Assembly (NCBI GenBank): GCA_019916065.1
Contig: CM034240.1
Span: forward strand, 51,298,372-51,362,371
Length of the DNA: 64,000 bases
Reading direction: 5' to 3'
Source of the DNA: Vitellaria paradoxa
Lineage: Eukaryota; Streptophyta; Magnoliopsida; Ericales; Sapotaceae
The notes under the pieces were generated by a model. It had not been told where the DNA came from. It saw only the letters and a list, made by a program, of their open reading frames with translations, and did not search any database. The position numbers and the translations under genes were made by a program. Positions 46,979-56,905 of the stretch are shown here, piece after piece; the stretch's first letter is position 1; each line of letters begins with the position of its first letter.

Positions 46979-47203
46979 TTGCTTCTCTTCTTCACCTTCC
47001 GCTTCACTCTCCTACAGGCAGGATCTCTCACAGGCAGGTCCCTCACAGTCCCTCACAATCCTCTCCCCTTACAGGGCACGCGTCCTCGCGTGGCCTCCTG
47101 TTTCACTCTCCCGCAGGTAGAGTCCCTCACAGGCAGGTCCCCTACACGTGGGGCCCACGCGTGATCCCACACTTCCGGTTGGGTATTGGCTCTGATACCA
47201 TTT

Positions 47204-49047
47204 ATTGTAGGAATGGGCATTTTGGCCGACCTGTCTGCATCTGATCCGTTATCCGATTTAAATGGATGTGAAATTTAGATTTTTTTTTTTAGAGATTAGA
47301 TCGGATTTGGATTTGATTTTTTAAAAAAATTTAAATATTGGATCGGATATGGGGATGGCATTGCTTACGTCTCAATCTGCCCCGAATCTGATATTTAATC
47401 CGAATTTGCCCAATTTGCCTCAATTTGTCCCGATCTGTTCCAAAAAATATCTGAATAACCCCAAATTATTTGAAACCACGATGACAACTTCATTACTATA
47501 CCATGGCAAACAATATTCACATTCATAATATTCTAGATTTATTGAACTTCACTATTGTTATCATTAAAATGAATATTGATAGATAAATTTAAAACAAAAA
47601 TTATCATCATTTTGTATTGATTTAATTTTTTTTCTTACTTTTGTGGAAATTGAAGTTTTAAAAGTTCAATTTATTTCTTTCATATGCAAAAATAAAAAAA
47701 AAAAACTTAAAGAGGTAAATTTAAAATTTTATAAGATATATCATTTGAAACTCTACAAAATTATATAAATCCCTTTAAAATTTAAATTTTTACTTATTGC
47801 ACGAATTATGAAACTATAATTTTTATAAATTTATATTAATTTATACAATTTCAAACCCCATCATAATTTGTAAATTCAATTATTTTCAGAAAAATATCCA
47901 AATATAAATTTTAAAAAATAATTAAAATACTTTATTTGCTATTTTATTTTATTTTTCTTATTTTTAGTACAAAAAATTACTATTTCATTAAGTAGCTTCT
48001 TTCTTGAACTTTAAATAGTTTATTGTTTTCTCCATATTTTTAACATTTTCAGCTAAAATATATTTTTAAACTTTTCAATATTGGTATTCAAAAGAGTTCT
48101 CTAGAAAATAGATTTTTCAAATAGTTTAACTAAAATGTTTCATGAAACATTCAATATTTTTTATAGTGGAAATTATTTCTTTAAAAATATATAGAGAAGG
48201 TAACTTATTAATTTTTTTCTTAGATAGTTTGATAAGTGCAGATAATTACATTTTAATTTTTTTGAAAAAAATTACTTATGCAGATAAGTTATTATAAAAA
48301 ATTATTTGTTATTATAAAAGAATAAAAAATTTTTTGTAGTTTTATTTTTATCTATATGTGAATGGTGAGAAAAAAAATCAGTTATTTTATTTTGAAATTA
48401 AGTTGATGTAAAAAGTTAATAGGGACAAAAAAAGAATAAGAAATTTAAATTTACAACTTCTATTTTTTTGTTTGTAGGTTTTATATAAGAAAAAAATTTA
48501 AAAAGCTAAAATAAATTTTATTTTTATTTATATTTTTAGCAATCATAAAAAATAAATTTAAATTTATTTGATTAAGATATAAAATAAAATAAAATTTATT
48601 TACAAACTTTTGTCATGTTTTTTAACATTTTGATATTTATTTATTTTTTACAATTCTTTTAAAATTTATTTATTTTAAAATTTACCAACTCATGTTTTTT
48701 TTCTTATGTTTTAATCATTATAGTATTTTTAAATATATTACTAGATTATTGAAATGTATTACATTATTTTCAAAATATGTTATTATGTATTATTTTGATT
48801 TTAGAGACGAATTATTTGATTGTAATAAATTACATACAACTTAAGAGCAGATTCGGAGGTGAACAAATGGTTTGGAGTTTTGGATATCCGTAGATATATC
48901 CGTTCTCCATTTGGAGCGGAGATGGAGGTTCAAAAAAATATCTGTTTGAAGTTCGGGGTAAATTTGGAAGTAGGCAGGAGATTTAGAGTTTGAATTTGGA
49001 TAATGTCATATTCGCCTCCGATCTGCCTCGTTCCCTTCCCTAATTTA
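47204..49047. other. 1.85-kb AT-rich filler inside the Cassandra-like composite
   Basis: No coding sequence. The two ends share GC-rich words in inverted sense (left CAATCTGCCCCGAATCTG..., GTTCCAAAAAATATCTG; right GGTTCAAAAAAATATCTG, GTCATATTCGCCTCCGATCTGCC), hinting at a separate, decayed element with inverted ends. A small MITE-like stretch lies at 47741-47862. Confidence 0.4.
47741..47862. mobile_element. Probable fourth copy of the small MITE family
   Basis: CATTTGAAACTCTACAAAAT...AAATTTTTACTTATTGCACG, AATTATGAAACTATAATTTT and ...TTTCAAACCCC match the interior and edges of 33582-33705 and 40400-40552. Ends are eroded. Confidence 0.4.
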
Positions 49048-49127
49048 TTGTGAATGACTGTGCGGGACCTGCCCGTGAGGGACTCTGCATGCGAGATAGT
49101 GAAGCGGAAGGTGAAGCAGAGAAGCAA

Positions 49128-49357
49128 TGCCTCCCATCCCATATCGCCTGGGTTGTGGAAGGAAATGGCATATATGTAATATTCGATATCCATAATAGTA
49201 CAACGTGTTTTAAAGCCGTGAGGGGGCTGGGTTTAATGGGAACTCCAAGGTTAAGCGTGCTCCAGTAGGAGCAGTATTAGGATGGGTGACCTCTTGGAAA
49301 GTAGCTTACCAAGTCCAAAGCGGACAATATTGTACTATATGGATGCGGGTCGTTACA
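49128..49357 (+). repeat. Cassandra-like LTR with 5S rRNA-like promoter (middle)
   Basis: 230 bp, TGCCTCCCATCCCAT...GGGTCGTTACA, with GGTTAAGCGTGCTC and GGATGGGTGACCTC (49280-49293). Preceded by the tail of an internal part (GTGAGGGACTCTGC..., 49055-49127) and followed by a tRNA-Met primer site. Confidence 0.85.
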
Positions 49358-49606
49358 AATGGTATCAAAGCCAATACCCAGCTAGAAGTGTGGGATCACG
49401 CATGGGCCCTGCGTGTAGGGGACCTGCCTATGAGGGACTCTGCCTGTAGGAAAGTGAAATAGGAGGTCACGGGGGGACGCGTGCCCTGTAAGGGGGGAGG
49501 ATTGTGAGGGATTGTGAGGAAACTGCCCGTGAGGGACTGTGAGGAAACTGCCCGTGAGGGACTCTGCTTGCGGGAGAGTGAAGCGGAAGGTGAAGTAGAG
49601 AAGCAA

Positions 49607-49835
49607 TGCCTCCCATCCCACATTGCCTAGGTCGTGGAAGGAAGTGGTATATATGTAATATTCGATATCCATAATAGTACAACGCGTTTTAAAGCCGTGA
49701 GGCACTAGGTTTACTAGGAACTGCAAGGTTAAGCGTGCTCTAGTGAAAGCAGTACTAGGATGGGTGACCTCTTACGAAGTAGCTTATCAAGCCCAAAGCA
49801 GACAATATTGTACTCTATGGATGCGGGTCGTTACA
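49607..49835 (+). repeat. Cassandra-like LTR with 5S rRNA-like promoter (right)
   Basis: 229 bp, closely matching 49128-49357; C-box-like GGATGGGTGACCTC at 49759-49772. Followed by TATTT. Confidence 0.85.
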
Positions 49836-49840
49836 TATTT

Positions 49841-52079
49841 GGTTTCACAAATTAAGTTGATTATACCATATAAATTGGGTAAATGGTTTGATTCTTTCTA
49901 TGCTAATGTTTTTTTTTATTATTATTAAATCAATGCAAGTTTGAAATCATAAATATTTTTTCACTTTATTTTATTTTGTTCTTGTTAATAGGTGAGCCTG
50001 TTCTAGAACTGGATTATATCTGATCCACGAGAACCTGGAACTGAATTGTCTAACTATTTTGGTTTTGATTTTAGAACCAATTAGGATCAGTTTTGTTCAA
50101 ATAAAAGGTCTTAACAAACCGGTCCAACCCTTATACACACCTAGAACTCTCTATCTCTTTCACCTAACCCCTAGAACGGTAAAAATTTCACTCCTCTCAA
50201 CGAATTAGGATCCTCTCCATTCCAAATGGAGAGCTCCATTGCATATGATGGATGTACACTACCTCATTAAATTGGAAATCAATGATCAAGATGTGTTTAT
50301 ATTAATTAATTAAAAATTTTCTAATTAATTAAAATTAATGGATATTTGTCATGTCCTAATCTAATATTTATTGACATGTGTTAGGCACTTATAACAGTGC
50401 ATGTTGTTATTTTTTATAACAGAGACTTATCAGATACTTATTGAAACGTGTCTTGTTATTTTTATGAATATTTGCTGTGTACTTGTCCAATACTTTATCT
50501 ATAAGTGTCAGATATCAAAATGGATTATTATTATTTTTTTCAAATGGACACGTGTTATGTCCTTATCTTGTTAAATATTATTTACACATACTTTATTATT
50601 TTTTTAAAGTGGATGGAGACGCCTTTTTTTAATAAAAAAATCCATTTGCTGTGTGTCTTGTGCTGTGTTTAATTTTATAACTGGATTGGGGGAAGAAAAA
50701 AAAAAGATTCCATTTGTTGGATTGTGTGTCTTGTGCTGTGTTTAATTTTATAACTGATGTTGCAAAACTTTTCACATTAGGAATAGTAATCTAGTTACAG
50801 CACTCACTTGTTTAGGGGGCTTTTGAGAGTGCATACCTTGATTAGATGTCAGGAATACTCGTCAGTATATTTATATAAATGCATCAACATATTTGATAGG
50901 TATTATGAAAAAACATTTGGTGATGATATTTATTATTTTGATGTTCACCCTAATACCTCACTCGTCAATGATTTGCCGGCAGTAGTTTTTAATTTTACTG
51001 GGATATTTCGTACTCAACTTGTGTTGTGATGCTTAGAAGTTTTTGGTACAAGGAACTATTATATCATGCAACATTTTCTGCTCTACCATTTTTTAACTTT
51101 AGGATTTCTATCCTTGTTTGTTTGAATGGGTCGTGTTCTTTTGAAGGGAGAAAAATCTATTAGCGGATAAATTTGATATGGTGCAAAGCTATGAGCATAC
51201 TGAAATAATATCTCACTTGCATTTTACAAGGTCAGAGATGTATGATTAGGTTTATGTTTGGCTTGCGTAATTTGCATTACCTCATTTTTTACACCTCTAG
51301 TTTTTTGTATTTTTTATCCAATGGATATGAATTATTATATTAGTCGGTGTAATTGATCGTTTTATGTTTATCAATACTAAATCTAATTCTTTTTCTTTTT
51401 ATTGGTTTATTTTTCTATTACTATATTTGCTAGTGGATGTTAGTTATCTCTTGAATCCACTTCCCCCCCCCCCCTTTCTAAAAAATTATAGGTAATGTAG
51501 AAATGTCACCCTACAAGAAAGTGGAAATTCTTGGTAGAGCAGAAGACTACGTATAATGATTTGATCTCTGCAGAGTCTTTTTTCTACATAAGCATTGAAC
51601 AAACATTTCCTTCTAGCTTGGACCGTGTCTTATAATTTGTCGTGCTTTGGGATATGGTATTAATGTAATGTGAGTAGAATATGAGATGTCATATTTTGGG
51701 CATGATGGGATGATTGTTTCTGTTAGACAGGTGCATCAATCATGTTTTAGATTCAGGGAAACGTACTTGCAATTAAGATAATATTGTTACTGGCTTGAGT
51801 ATTCAACTTGTTTGTGAGGCAAGATGGCTACAACTCCCCGTGGAGGGTTTAAGTCTTTACATAGAAATCTCTGGGATGGTCTGAAAATAATGGCTTGTGA
51901 AATAAGCTGGTGGAAACTTTTGAATGCATTTTATAACGACCAATAGATAGTTCTTTGCTTGCATGCTTTTAATTAAGTGTATTCCAATTTCTGGCTATAG
52001 GTCACAGAATTGCATATGTTAACATCTTCCTTGAGATTCTGTTTCTTTGATAAGTTCAATGCAGTCATTGGGGCCCCTT
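49841..52079. other. Intergenic region, no gene recognised
   Basis: Contains two copies of CCATTTG(TTG/C)TG..TGTGTCTTGTGCTGTG at 50641-50665 and 50710-50745, a poly-C at 51463-51474 and an open frame 50808-51029 (73 aa, no family recognised). Confidence 0.5.
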
Positions 52080-53290
52080 AATGCACAAAATTATCCCAGT
52101 TGACGCCCATTAATCTGGAAAATAAGGCCAGTTATCGACCTATTAATCAGAAAAATAAACCCAGATATGGGCCTGCTAGCTTATTTCTCTGAAAACTGGC
52201 GCCAGCAAAGGCCCATTAATATGAAAAATAAGGCCCGCGGCCAATTAATCTCAATATAAGCCCAGTGATGGCTTATTTTTTAGCTAATGGGCCCATATCT
52301 AGGGTTTCTGATTAATGGGCCCATTAATGTGAAAATAAGGCCCGCTATTGCTCATTAATTTGAAAATTAAGCCTAGTTCGGCCCATTAATATGAAAAATA
52401 AGCCGGTCTATGGGCCATTAATGTAAAAGAGCCCAGTTTAGGCCCATTAATCTGCAAAATAAGCCCAGCTATGGGCCAGTATATGAAAATAGGCCCGGGG
52501 AAGGCCCATTAAAATGAAAATAAGGCCACGTACAACCCATTAATTTTAAAAATAAGCCCAACTATGGGCCCATTAATCTGCATTAAGCCCAACTATGGGC
52601 CCGTTAATCTGAAAAATAAGCTGAGCTATGTCCCGTTAATGTAAAAAGCCCAGTTAAGGCCCATTAATCTGCAAAATAAGCTAGCTATGGGCCTGTCAAT
52701 CGGAAACTAAACCCGGTCATGGGCCCATTATCTAAAAAAGGCCCAGCAGAGGGCCATTAATCTGAACAAAGGCTACAGCCCATTAATCTTAAAAATCCCA
52801 TACATGGGCCCATTTATCTAAAATTGAAGCCCAGCTATGGCCCATTGATCTAAAAATGAAGCCCAGTTATGGCCCATTGATCTAAAAATGAAGCCCATAT
52901 ATGGGCCCGTTAATCTAAAAATTAAGCCTAGCTATGGGCCCATTAAGAAAAAAGAAGCCAGGCCATGGCCCGTTGACGCCCATTAATCTGAAAAATAAGC
53001 CTAGTATGGTCCATTACTTAGAAATAAGCCCACCTATGGGTGCATTAATCTAAAAAATAAGCCCAGCTATGGGCCAATTATCTGACAAATACGCCCAAGA
53101 AAATCCCATTAATCTGAAAATAAGGCCAGCTACGGCCCATTAATCTTAAAAATAACCCCATCTATAGGCCCAATGCTCTGAAATAAACGAGGCTATGGGC
53201 TACGAATTTGAAAAATAGGCCCAGTTAAGCCCCTTAATGTTAAAAAAAGCCAAGCTAAGGCCCATTAATTGAAAAATAAGATATGCTCAT
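52080..53290. repeat. Degenerate array of ~33-bp units carrying GGCCCAT
   Basis: Around 33 diverged units of type GGGCCCATTAATCTGAAAAA + TAAGCCCAGCTAT are packed over 1.2 kb. Nearly every unit keeps GGCCCATTAAT and AAGCCCAG. GGCCCA/TGGGCC is the plant site II (TCP-binding) promoter word, so the block offers dozens of potential sites on both strands. GGGC-rich words continue more sparsely to about 53640. Confidence 0.85.
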
Positions 53291-53934
53291 CCCATACTTA
53301 CAGGGCTTATTAGGCCTGAGCATCTACATTTGGGCTTAGAAATTGCCCAAGCATGGGCTAAACGTGGGGTTGCACAGCATTTTGAGCCTAAATCTGCCCA
53401 GAGGTTTTTTGTGTGGGCTTACTTAACCATTTGGGCCTATTTTACAAAAATTCTGACGCTGTTTTGGGACACTGGGGTAGTGCAGTAAATGTCCGATGTG
53501 GGGATCAATAACGGTACTAGGCTTGGACTTAAAGTGCCTCAGTATCTGGCTGGCTTGAAATTCATGGACCTGCCCCCAACTTGGGGCTATAATTGATCAC
53601 AGGCTCAAGCCCATTTAGGCTTAAACTTGGCCACTCACAATGCTAACCTTTTTTTTTACCCCCAAATTTTTCTCATCACTGCACTTACCAGGCCCACGAG
53701 CTCAATGTTCGAGCATCACGCTGGTTAAGCTTAGTAACTCAATTACCACTCATCATATAAAGCTAAAGATTTCCACAAACAACCATTTTACAAACAACAA
53801 TGATTAACCAGTGTCGCGTAACTTAAAAAGGAAATTTTCTGACTTGAAACTAGACACAAGGAAAGCAACAATTTTAGAATATATAACATGTCGGCAAATT
53901 GGATTTGTTTCTTCATCTTCATTGACTGAAGCCA
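53291..53934. other. Spacer and probable 3' UTR of the - strand gene fragment
   Basis: Non-coding, GGGC-word rich on its left side. 53811-53999 has an open + frame that is antisense to the exon below and has no family likeness. Confidence 0.5.
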
Positions 53935-54207
53935 TCACAACTTGGGTTGAACAGCATTGCCTTCATTTCTTGCTTTCCTGCGCTCACGCTGCAATCTGAA
54001 AGACTCCCTCTTCCTTACTCGACTGTTAGGGTTTTCAGGATCCACCACAGGTGGATATAAACACTAACCTGTTTATTAGAACATAATTTTATCAATTTGC
54101 AATAAGTAGTTGTCCCAAGCATAAGTTCAAAGCTAACCTTTTCTTACCAGGCCCAAACTTCTCAAATTTGACCACAATTTGACCAATCCATTCTATCCTG
54201 GATGGAA
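53935..54207 (-). CDS. Last two exons of an unrecognised gene (partial)
   Basis: On the - strand, exon 54207-54138 (acceptor TTTGCAG, donor AAAAG|GTTAGC) joins exon 54022-53935 (acceptor CCCTAACAG) in frame. It encodes about 51 residues: PSRIEWIGQIVVKFEKFGPG, then KKSRVRKRESFRLQRERRKA, ending VQPKL before a TGA at 53937-53935. The tail is highly basic, as in RNA- or DNA-binding C-termini. I do not recognise the family. Other splice choices nearby lead to stops, which supports this one. Upstream exons were not found; the sequence above holds a duplicated AT-rich block and plastid-derived DNA, so the gene may be broken or have long introns. Confidence 0.4.
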
Positions 54208-54239
54208 CTGCAAATGTCATCAATAGAGAATAAGTTTAT

Positions 54240-54850
54240 TAAAATCCATCAGGGTGTGTGTGAGGATTTGGTGAAGGAAAAAAAGAGAAAGGCAGGGAAA
54301 AGGAAAAGCAACAGAAAAAGGAAGGGAAACAATAAAGGAAATATAAAATTTCAAATAACTATTTGAGCAGATTAGAAAATATGTGAAAATAAAAAGCATT
54401 TATCAATAAATTAGTTTTCTAATTTATTTTATTTTTAATTTCTCAAATCCAATACTTTTTCCCTTCCATTTTCCACCATGAACCAAACTAGAGAAGTAAT
54501 CTTGAATTCCTTTTCCCTTCGCATATTCTTCCTCTAAATGCAACCTTAAAGAAACAGCTAGCAGTCTACATCCTAAGGGTGTACTTTGCTTGAGGATCTG
54601 GTGAGAGAAAAAAAAATGGAAAGGGTTGTTGGGGAGGGGGGGAAGGGAAAAAGAAAAGACGGAAACATAAAATCCCAAATGCATGCTTTTTCATTGGAAT
54701 GGTTTAGAAAATATAAGAAAACAAAATTCATTCATCAACCAACTAGTTCTATAATTTAATTATTTTTAATTTCTCAAATCTCATCCTTTTTTCTTCCAAT
54801 TTCCACCATGAACCAAAGAAGATCAATAATTTTGAATCCACTACTCTTTC
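54240..54850. repeat. Diverged tandem duplication (~355-bp period)
   Basis: Both copies contain, in order, GAGGATTTGGTGA / GAGGATCTGGTGA, a GGAAAGGG-type purine run, GAAAATAT...AAAA, TTATTTTTAATTTCTCAAATC and CCACCATGAACCAAA (54474 and 54805). Non-coding. Confidence 0.7.
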
Positions 54851-55113
54851 CTTTTCCATGGAAAAATCATTGTTTCAAACCAACTAAGAAGTTTCAATAT
54901 AGCGCATCTAAAGAGGAATTAAAGGTTGATGGTACAAAGCAGCCACCATGATAATAAAGGTTGCTGAGCATATTAAAGCCAACTCATTATTCGATATGAT
55001 GTGATTCTGTACAAAATCAATACACAAGTTAATTCTAATGGACCGATGGACTGACTTAATTAAGTAAGGGCATTCATCATTTGAAGGGAAGTAGATTACT
55101 CAAGAATTTCGCA

Positions 55114-55235
55114 GCATTGGATTCTCACCAATGTTTGCGTACTCAAGCCGACATTCTCGCTTTCATTTCGTTTACCACTACTCACGCGAGTGGTTCCTCT
55201 AAGGCGGAACGCTCCCCTACTGATGTAATTTTTTC
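55114..55235 (-). pseudogene. Plastid 23S rRNA fragment
   Basis: The - strand reads TACATCAGTAGGGGAGCG, TTCCGCCTTAGAGGAA, ACTCGCGTGAGTAGTGGT, GAGAATGTCGGCTTGAGTA and CAAACATTGGTGAGAATCCA, the well-conserved mid-to-late domain of plastid 23S rRNA, with several substitutions. About 120 bp only. Confidence 0.75.
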
Positions 55236-55306
55236 TGGCCCCTTGTGAACATGTTTTCTTAATATATTAAAGAGGGCCTTTCTAACTGGTGAAAAGTGGT
55301 GGGTGT

Positions 55307-55386
55307 CCACGGTTCATCGATGGTCGGCAAGTATGATAACTTTAATGATGATCCTGCACGTATTTCGTGTGTATCTTACCGGTGGA
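55307..55386 (+). pseudogene. petB: petB (cytochrome b6) fragment, plastid-derived
   Basis: One frame reads [20 protein letters not shown] then YLTGG, matching the cytochrome b6 segment with the haem-ligand histidines. It has neither start nor end and runs into unrelated sequence. Confidence 0.85.
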
Positions 55387-55617
55387 TTAATTCGAAATAC
55401 CTCGACTTTTTTACAACAGGTTCGAGTCAAAGAGGAATGATTCGAAGCGCTTCTTTTTATTTTTACACTATTTCGGAAACCCAAAGCATACGGCTTTCTG
55501 GATGTAGATGATGATATCTATACAGATGGATTTTACATGTATCATATAATAAATCTTTATAACAATATAATAACAGGTACAAATAGTAAATCGAGGTATT
55601 CATTCTATAATAACTGT

Positions 55618-55655
55618 CAACTTTTCCGCTATTTTTGTGCCTTTAATAGGCATGT
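55618..55655 (+). pseudogene. psaI: psaI N-terminal scrap, plastid-derived
   Basis: CGCTATTTTTGTGCCTTTAA is identical to the matching part of the larger psaI copy at 56816-56898 (opposite strand). Confidence 0.55.
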
Positions 55656-55785
55656 ACCTATTCCTATTTTATGGTCAAATCAAGCATTTCCTAAATCTAT
55701 CTGTGCTCCCACTTATATATAGTTAGGCTCAAAACCTGTTCTTTCCATGACACCTCTTAATTAAGGCAGGAGATCCAATGTTTGA

Positions 55786-55945
55786 AGTCTGTGAGGATCC
55801 CACCAGAGCGCTTTCTACTTCTAATAAGCCATGAACTAGATCAAAATCATTCTCAACGAGTCCATAAGAAGTGATCCCATTTTTTTCATCGGGTTCAACT
55901 TGGGCAGACAAATCATAGCGCCTAGGGTGATTGAATTCTCCAATG
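55786..55945 (-). pseudogene. ycf2: ycf2 fragment (- strand), plastid-derived
   Basis: The frame reads [30 protein letters not shown] and [21 protein letters not shown], the ycf2 C-terminal segment. It ends abruptly after GSSQT. Confidence 0.85.
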
Positions 55946-56126
55946 ATTGCGATTTCTTTCCATCAAAAAATCATACAAACAATTGATTCCCGCGTGATAC
56001 ACTTTGTATCGAAAGAGTTTTAACAATTCCAAGAAATTTTCTTTCCTTTTGTATCCGCCCCCCCCCCCCCAACAGGGCAAAGTCGTTAGACACAGAGATC
56101 TATCCTACATATAAGGAGTCGCCGAC

Positions 56127-56225
56127 TCTGAAAGTGCTCTGGTGGGATCCTCACAGACAGAAAAAGATTGCAATTAGTTTGATAATGATCGAGTGATATT
56201 TGCTTCGTCGGCCCGAACCAAGGAG
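56127..56225 (+). pseudogene. ycf2: ycf2 fragment (+ strand), plastid-derived
   Basis: Reads [15 protein letters not shown], a stop, FDNDRV, then out of frame LLRRPEPR. It continues ycf2 from the point where the - strand fragment stops, with about 26 bp in common in inverted orientation. Confidence 0.8.
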
Positions 56226-56242
56226 TTCATTATCTAAGGGAT

Positions 56243-56300
56243 CTTTCTGTTCTAATACTCTATCCGAGAGTTATCAGTATTTATCAAATCTCTTCAACAA
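56243..56300 (+). pseudogene. ycf2: ycf2 scrap, plastid-derived
   Basis: Reads SNTLSESYQYLSNLF, a recognisable ycf2 string, then leaves the gene. Confidence 0.75.
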
Positions 56301-56419
56301 TTAAGATAAACACGAAAATGAAAGCTTCTATAAATACAGTAGAGGAACTGGATCGAAAAAAAGAGGAATTCTAGTTGTAAGATATCTAATGAAACCATCG
56401 TCGGAATTGAGATCTTATT

Positions 56420-56500
56420 CACAAAATTGTGCTCAATTTTATATGTGGCAATTTCGCTAAGATCTCTTCGTTAGTTGGGGGAAGAATCCACATGAACTTC
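56420..56500 (+). pseudogene. ycf2: ycf2 N-terminal-region fragment, plastid-derived
   Basis: Reads [12 protein letters not shown], a stop, [12 protein letters not shown], from the early part of ycf2. Confidence 0.8.
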
Positions 56501-56815
56501 TTTTTATTTTTACACTATTTTGGAAACCCAGGGACTCAATTGTATGGATATGTAAACTATAGGATTTCCAATCCTAGCAGGAAAAGGAGGATGTATTCAT
56601 TTCCTATGCATTGATACAATCTATGATACTATCGGAGTGAAACACGAGATCTAAAGAAGAACAGAGATGAAAGTGAACGACCTACGACAATGACGGAATG
56701 CCCCAAATAATCAACCCGTTTGCCAAATTACCGAAAGATTTGTTAGAATCTCATCCAACAAAAATTCTCAGTCAAAACGAGATTCTCGAGAGATATAGAA
56801 AGGATCTAAACAATT

Positions 56816-56898
56816 TTGTTTTTTTGAGCATGAAGAAATAAAGAAGCCATTGCAATTGCCGGAAATACTAGGCCTATTAAAGGCACAAAAATAGCGGG
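56816..56898 (-). pseudogene. psaI: psaI fragment, plastid-derived
   Basis: The - strand reads [20 protein letters not shown] then [10 protein letters not shown] and a TAG stop, photosystem I subunit VIII without its N-terminal eight or so residues. Confidence 0.9.
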
Positions 56899-56905
56899 AA
56901 AGAAC

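Larger units (their letters stand above)
46749..49835. mobile_element. Composite of inverted Cassandra-like TRIM units flanked by one TATTT duplication
   Basis: Left end: LTR on the - strand (46749-46978), internal part with primer site (TGGTATCAGAGCC on -, 47188-47200). Right end: two + strand LTRs (49128-49357, 49607-49835) separated by an internal part whose primer site is at 49360-49372. The outer termini are therefore inverted, TGTAATGACCCG... and ...GCGGGTCGTTACA. Both flanks read TATTT (46744-46748, 49836-49840). Between the units lie about 1.85 kb of AT-rich non-coding DNA. All three LTRs hold 5S rRNA-like sequence (AAGCGTGCT, GGATGGGTGACCTC), the defining feature of Cassandra elements. 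Confidence 0.8.
55112..56905. other. Nuclear plastid DNA (NUPT) mosaic
   Basis: Fragments of plastid 23S rRNA, petB, psaI (two pieces, opposite strands) and ycf2 (at least four pieces, both strands) lie side by side in an order and orientation unlike any plastid genome. Frames are broken by stops, so none is functional. Stretches between them (for example 55400-55620, 56500-56610 with GGATTTCCAATCCTAGCAGG) also look plastid-like but I could not place them firmly. Confidence 0.8.

Noticed and set aside
49240..49300. 5S rRNA gene
   Set aside because: Only the internal promoter part is 5S-like, and it is embedded in LTRs with TG...CA ends, a primer site and a target duplication. The 5S gene ends are absent.
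50808..51029. 73-aa open frame as a gene
   Set aside because: No recognised family, promoter or splice context; frames this long are expected in this much DNA.
52080..53290. CRISPR-like or coding repeat
   Set aside because: Units are contiguous and diverged, no frame stays open, and no cas-like genes exist in this genome type.
54023..54137. Exon of the unknown gene reading through CCACCTGTGGTGGATCCTGA region (VVDPENPNS frame)
   Set aside because: Joining it to the upstream exon with any available GT-AG pair gives a stop; the AACAG|TCGAGT acceptor gives a continuous frame.
55307..56898. Functional plastid genes or a plastid contig
   Set aside because: Fragments are truncated, carry stops and are in scrambled order amid nuclear repeats.
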